Part shown: piece by piece, positions 62,935 through 64,000 of the stretch
Position numbering within the stretch: position 1 is the stretch's first letter
Layout of the letters: the number at the start of each line of letters is the position of its first letter
Source of the DNA: Komagataeibacter xylinus
GTDB taxonomy: Bacteria; Pseudomonadota; Alphaproteobacteria; Acetobacterales; Acetobacteraceae
Assembly (NCBI RefSeq): GCF_031081985.1
Contig: NZ_JARWSK010000010.1
Span: 62,001 to 126,000, forward strand
Length of the DNA: 64,000 nt
Direction: 5' to 3'
Translations under genes and position numbers: made by a program
The notes under the pieces: generated by a model
Told to the model about the DNA's origin: nothing
The model's database searches: none
Seen by the model: only the letters and a program-made list of their open reading frames with translations

Positions 62935-64000
62935 TCCTCACAAGCATCACGTGAGTCCCGGCTGACGGGTCTGCTGCGCCACATGCTTGGCGCCAGCCTG
63001 CGATACAAGAAAGCCGTGGCGGGTGGCACGGTCATGCTGCTGATCGTGGCGTGCGGCGGCTTTATGTTTGTTGACCAGCAGTTTTTTCCGCAGTCCGATC
63101 GCCCCGAAGTAATCGTTGATGTTGCCATGCCACCGGGAACGGCCATTTGGCAAACTGATGCAGCCGTCAGTATTCTGGAAAAGCATCTGGCGGGAAGCCC
63201 ATCGCTGCGCCACATGGAGGCCCATATTGGCGATGGCGCGCCGCGCTTTTACCTTCCGTATGCCCCGGCCACACCCAGTGCCGCCCACGCGACACTCCTG
63301 CTGGTGGCACAGGACCTTGATGCGCGGGAAAAGCTGATCCAGCAGGTTGAGGCAATCTCCCTTCCCGTAGGCGTGCACCTGCATGTACAGCGTCTGTCGC
63401 TCGGGCCTACGGCTGACTTTCCCGTACAGTACCGCATCATAGGGCCAGACCCGGATACCCTGCGGGCGATTGCACGCAAGGTAGATGACATCCTGCGCGG
63501 CACCGAAGGCGCGGTCTCGGTGCAGGCGGACTGGGGAAACCGGACACCCAGCCTGACTTTTGAAGCAAATCTGGATAAACTCGCGCATTTCCAGACAGAT
63601 CGCGCCAGTGTCGCCGCACAGCTTCAGGCAGCCATTTCCGGACAGGTCGTAGGTGACATTCCCGATGGTCACCATCATATCCCGGTCATGGTGCGGGCCG
63701 CGCGCACTGTGCGCTCTGATCCTGCGCTGTGGGCGAACCTGCCCATTGTAACGGGAACCGGCGTCGTGCCACTTGCCCAGCTTGGCACTATACGGGTGAC
63801 AACCGACTTCCCGATCCTGTGGCAGAGAAATGGCGAACTCTGCATGACCGTTCAGTCAGGTGTTGCAACGGATATCCAGCCCGCGACTGTGGTGCAGCGC
63901 GCAACGCCAGCAATGGAGACCCTGCGCAAGGAGCTACCGGCAGGATACAGGATTGAAACGGGGGGAGACGTGGAGCTTTCCTCGACAGCGGATAGTGCGA
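62935..64000 (+). pseudogene. RND efflux permease, C-terminal half after an in-frame TAG (partial)
   Basis: Directly after the TAG the same frame reads SSQASRESRLTGLLRHMLGA, then TM7 (KKAVAGGTVMLLIVACGGFM) and the second porter domain (FFPQSDRPEVIVDVAMPPGT, TDFPVQYRIIGPDPDTLRAI, GVVPLAQLGTIRV) to the window edge. No frameshift is needed, so one codon separates the halves. The first in-frame ATG after the stop is 62983, without a good ribosome site. It may be a nonsense-mutated gene, a sequencing error, or two polypeptides; the gene runs out of the window. Confidence 0.8.

Noticed and set aside
1-64000. CRISPR arrays, tRNA and rRNA genes
   Set aside because: No regularly spaced repeats and no tRNA- or rRNA-like sequence were recognised on reading both strands.

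Overview
The window is high-G+C DNA from an alphaproteobacterium, most likely an acetic acid bacterium of the Komagataeibacter/Gluconacetobacter group. This is inferred from codon use, the TonB-receptor repertoire, the IS types, and the pairing of a complete proton-pumping complex I with a bd-type quinol oxidase. No rRNA, tRNA or CRISPR array was seen, so the genus is not proven.

Layout. 1-3.6 kb: the end of an RND efflux operon (adaptor tail and NodT-type outer-membrane lipoprotein), a DUF1264 protein and a stand-alone LigD-type polymerase. 3.6-18.7 kb (minus strand): a 13-gene nuoA-N operon with fused nuoCD and a long nuoG, an E. coli-like arrangement unusual for alphaproteobacteria, followed by a CBS-pair gene. 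18.7-22.5 kb: a graveyard of mobile DNA, with an IS3-family element carrying three in-frame stops, an older IS3 remnant, and a tyrosine recombinase with one frameshift. 22.5-27.6 kb: TetR-controlled coniferyl-aldehyde-type dehydrogenase plus SDR-like protein, a second TetR gene, a frameshifted O-methyltransferase and an IS5-type remnant.

27.9-33.1 kb: two convergent TonB-dependent receptors, the first in clearly A+T-richer DNA. 33.4-44.6 kb: a thioredoxin-like protein, then a divergent organosulfur locus. Leftward it carries a LysR regulator, peroxiredoxin-like protein, flavin reductase and a sulfonate-type ABC transporter. Rightward it carries a flavin-dependent monooxygenase, D-2-hydroxyacid dehydrogenase, class II aldolase, thiol dioxygenase and a multi-rhodanese protein. 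Together they look like uptake, FMNH2-dependent C-S cleavage and handling of sulfane sulfur and carbon fragments.

44.6-52.2 kb: decaying genes (FAD-linked oxidase tail, nitroreductase), an RBBP9-type hydrolase, an IS427-like insertion, PhzF, an acetyltransferase/DUF1349 pair with a divergent TetR gene, an IS5 remnant and a Blh/TIGR01244-type phosphatase-fold protein. 52.7-59.4 kb: cydDC-cydAB with a CydX-like subunit carrying an extra N-terminal helix, a 32-residue membrane peptide and a strong terminator. 59.5-64 kb: a TetR repressor with a perfect palindromic operator, then a second RND system whose permease has an in-frame TAG exactly between its two halves.

Recurring pattern: many broken genes differ from intact relatives by a single base in a short homopolymer, usually a lost G, so some could be sequencing errors rather than real decay.
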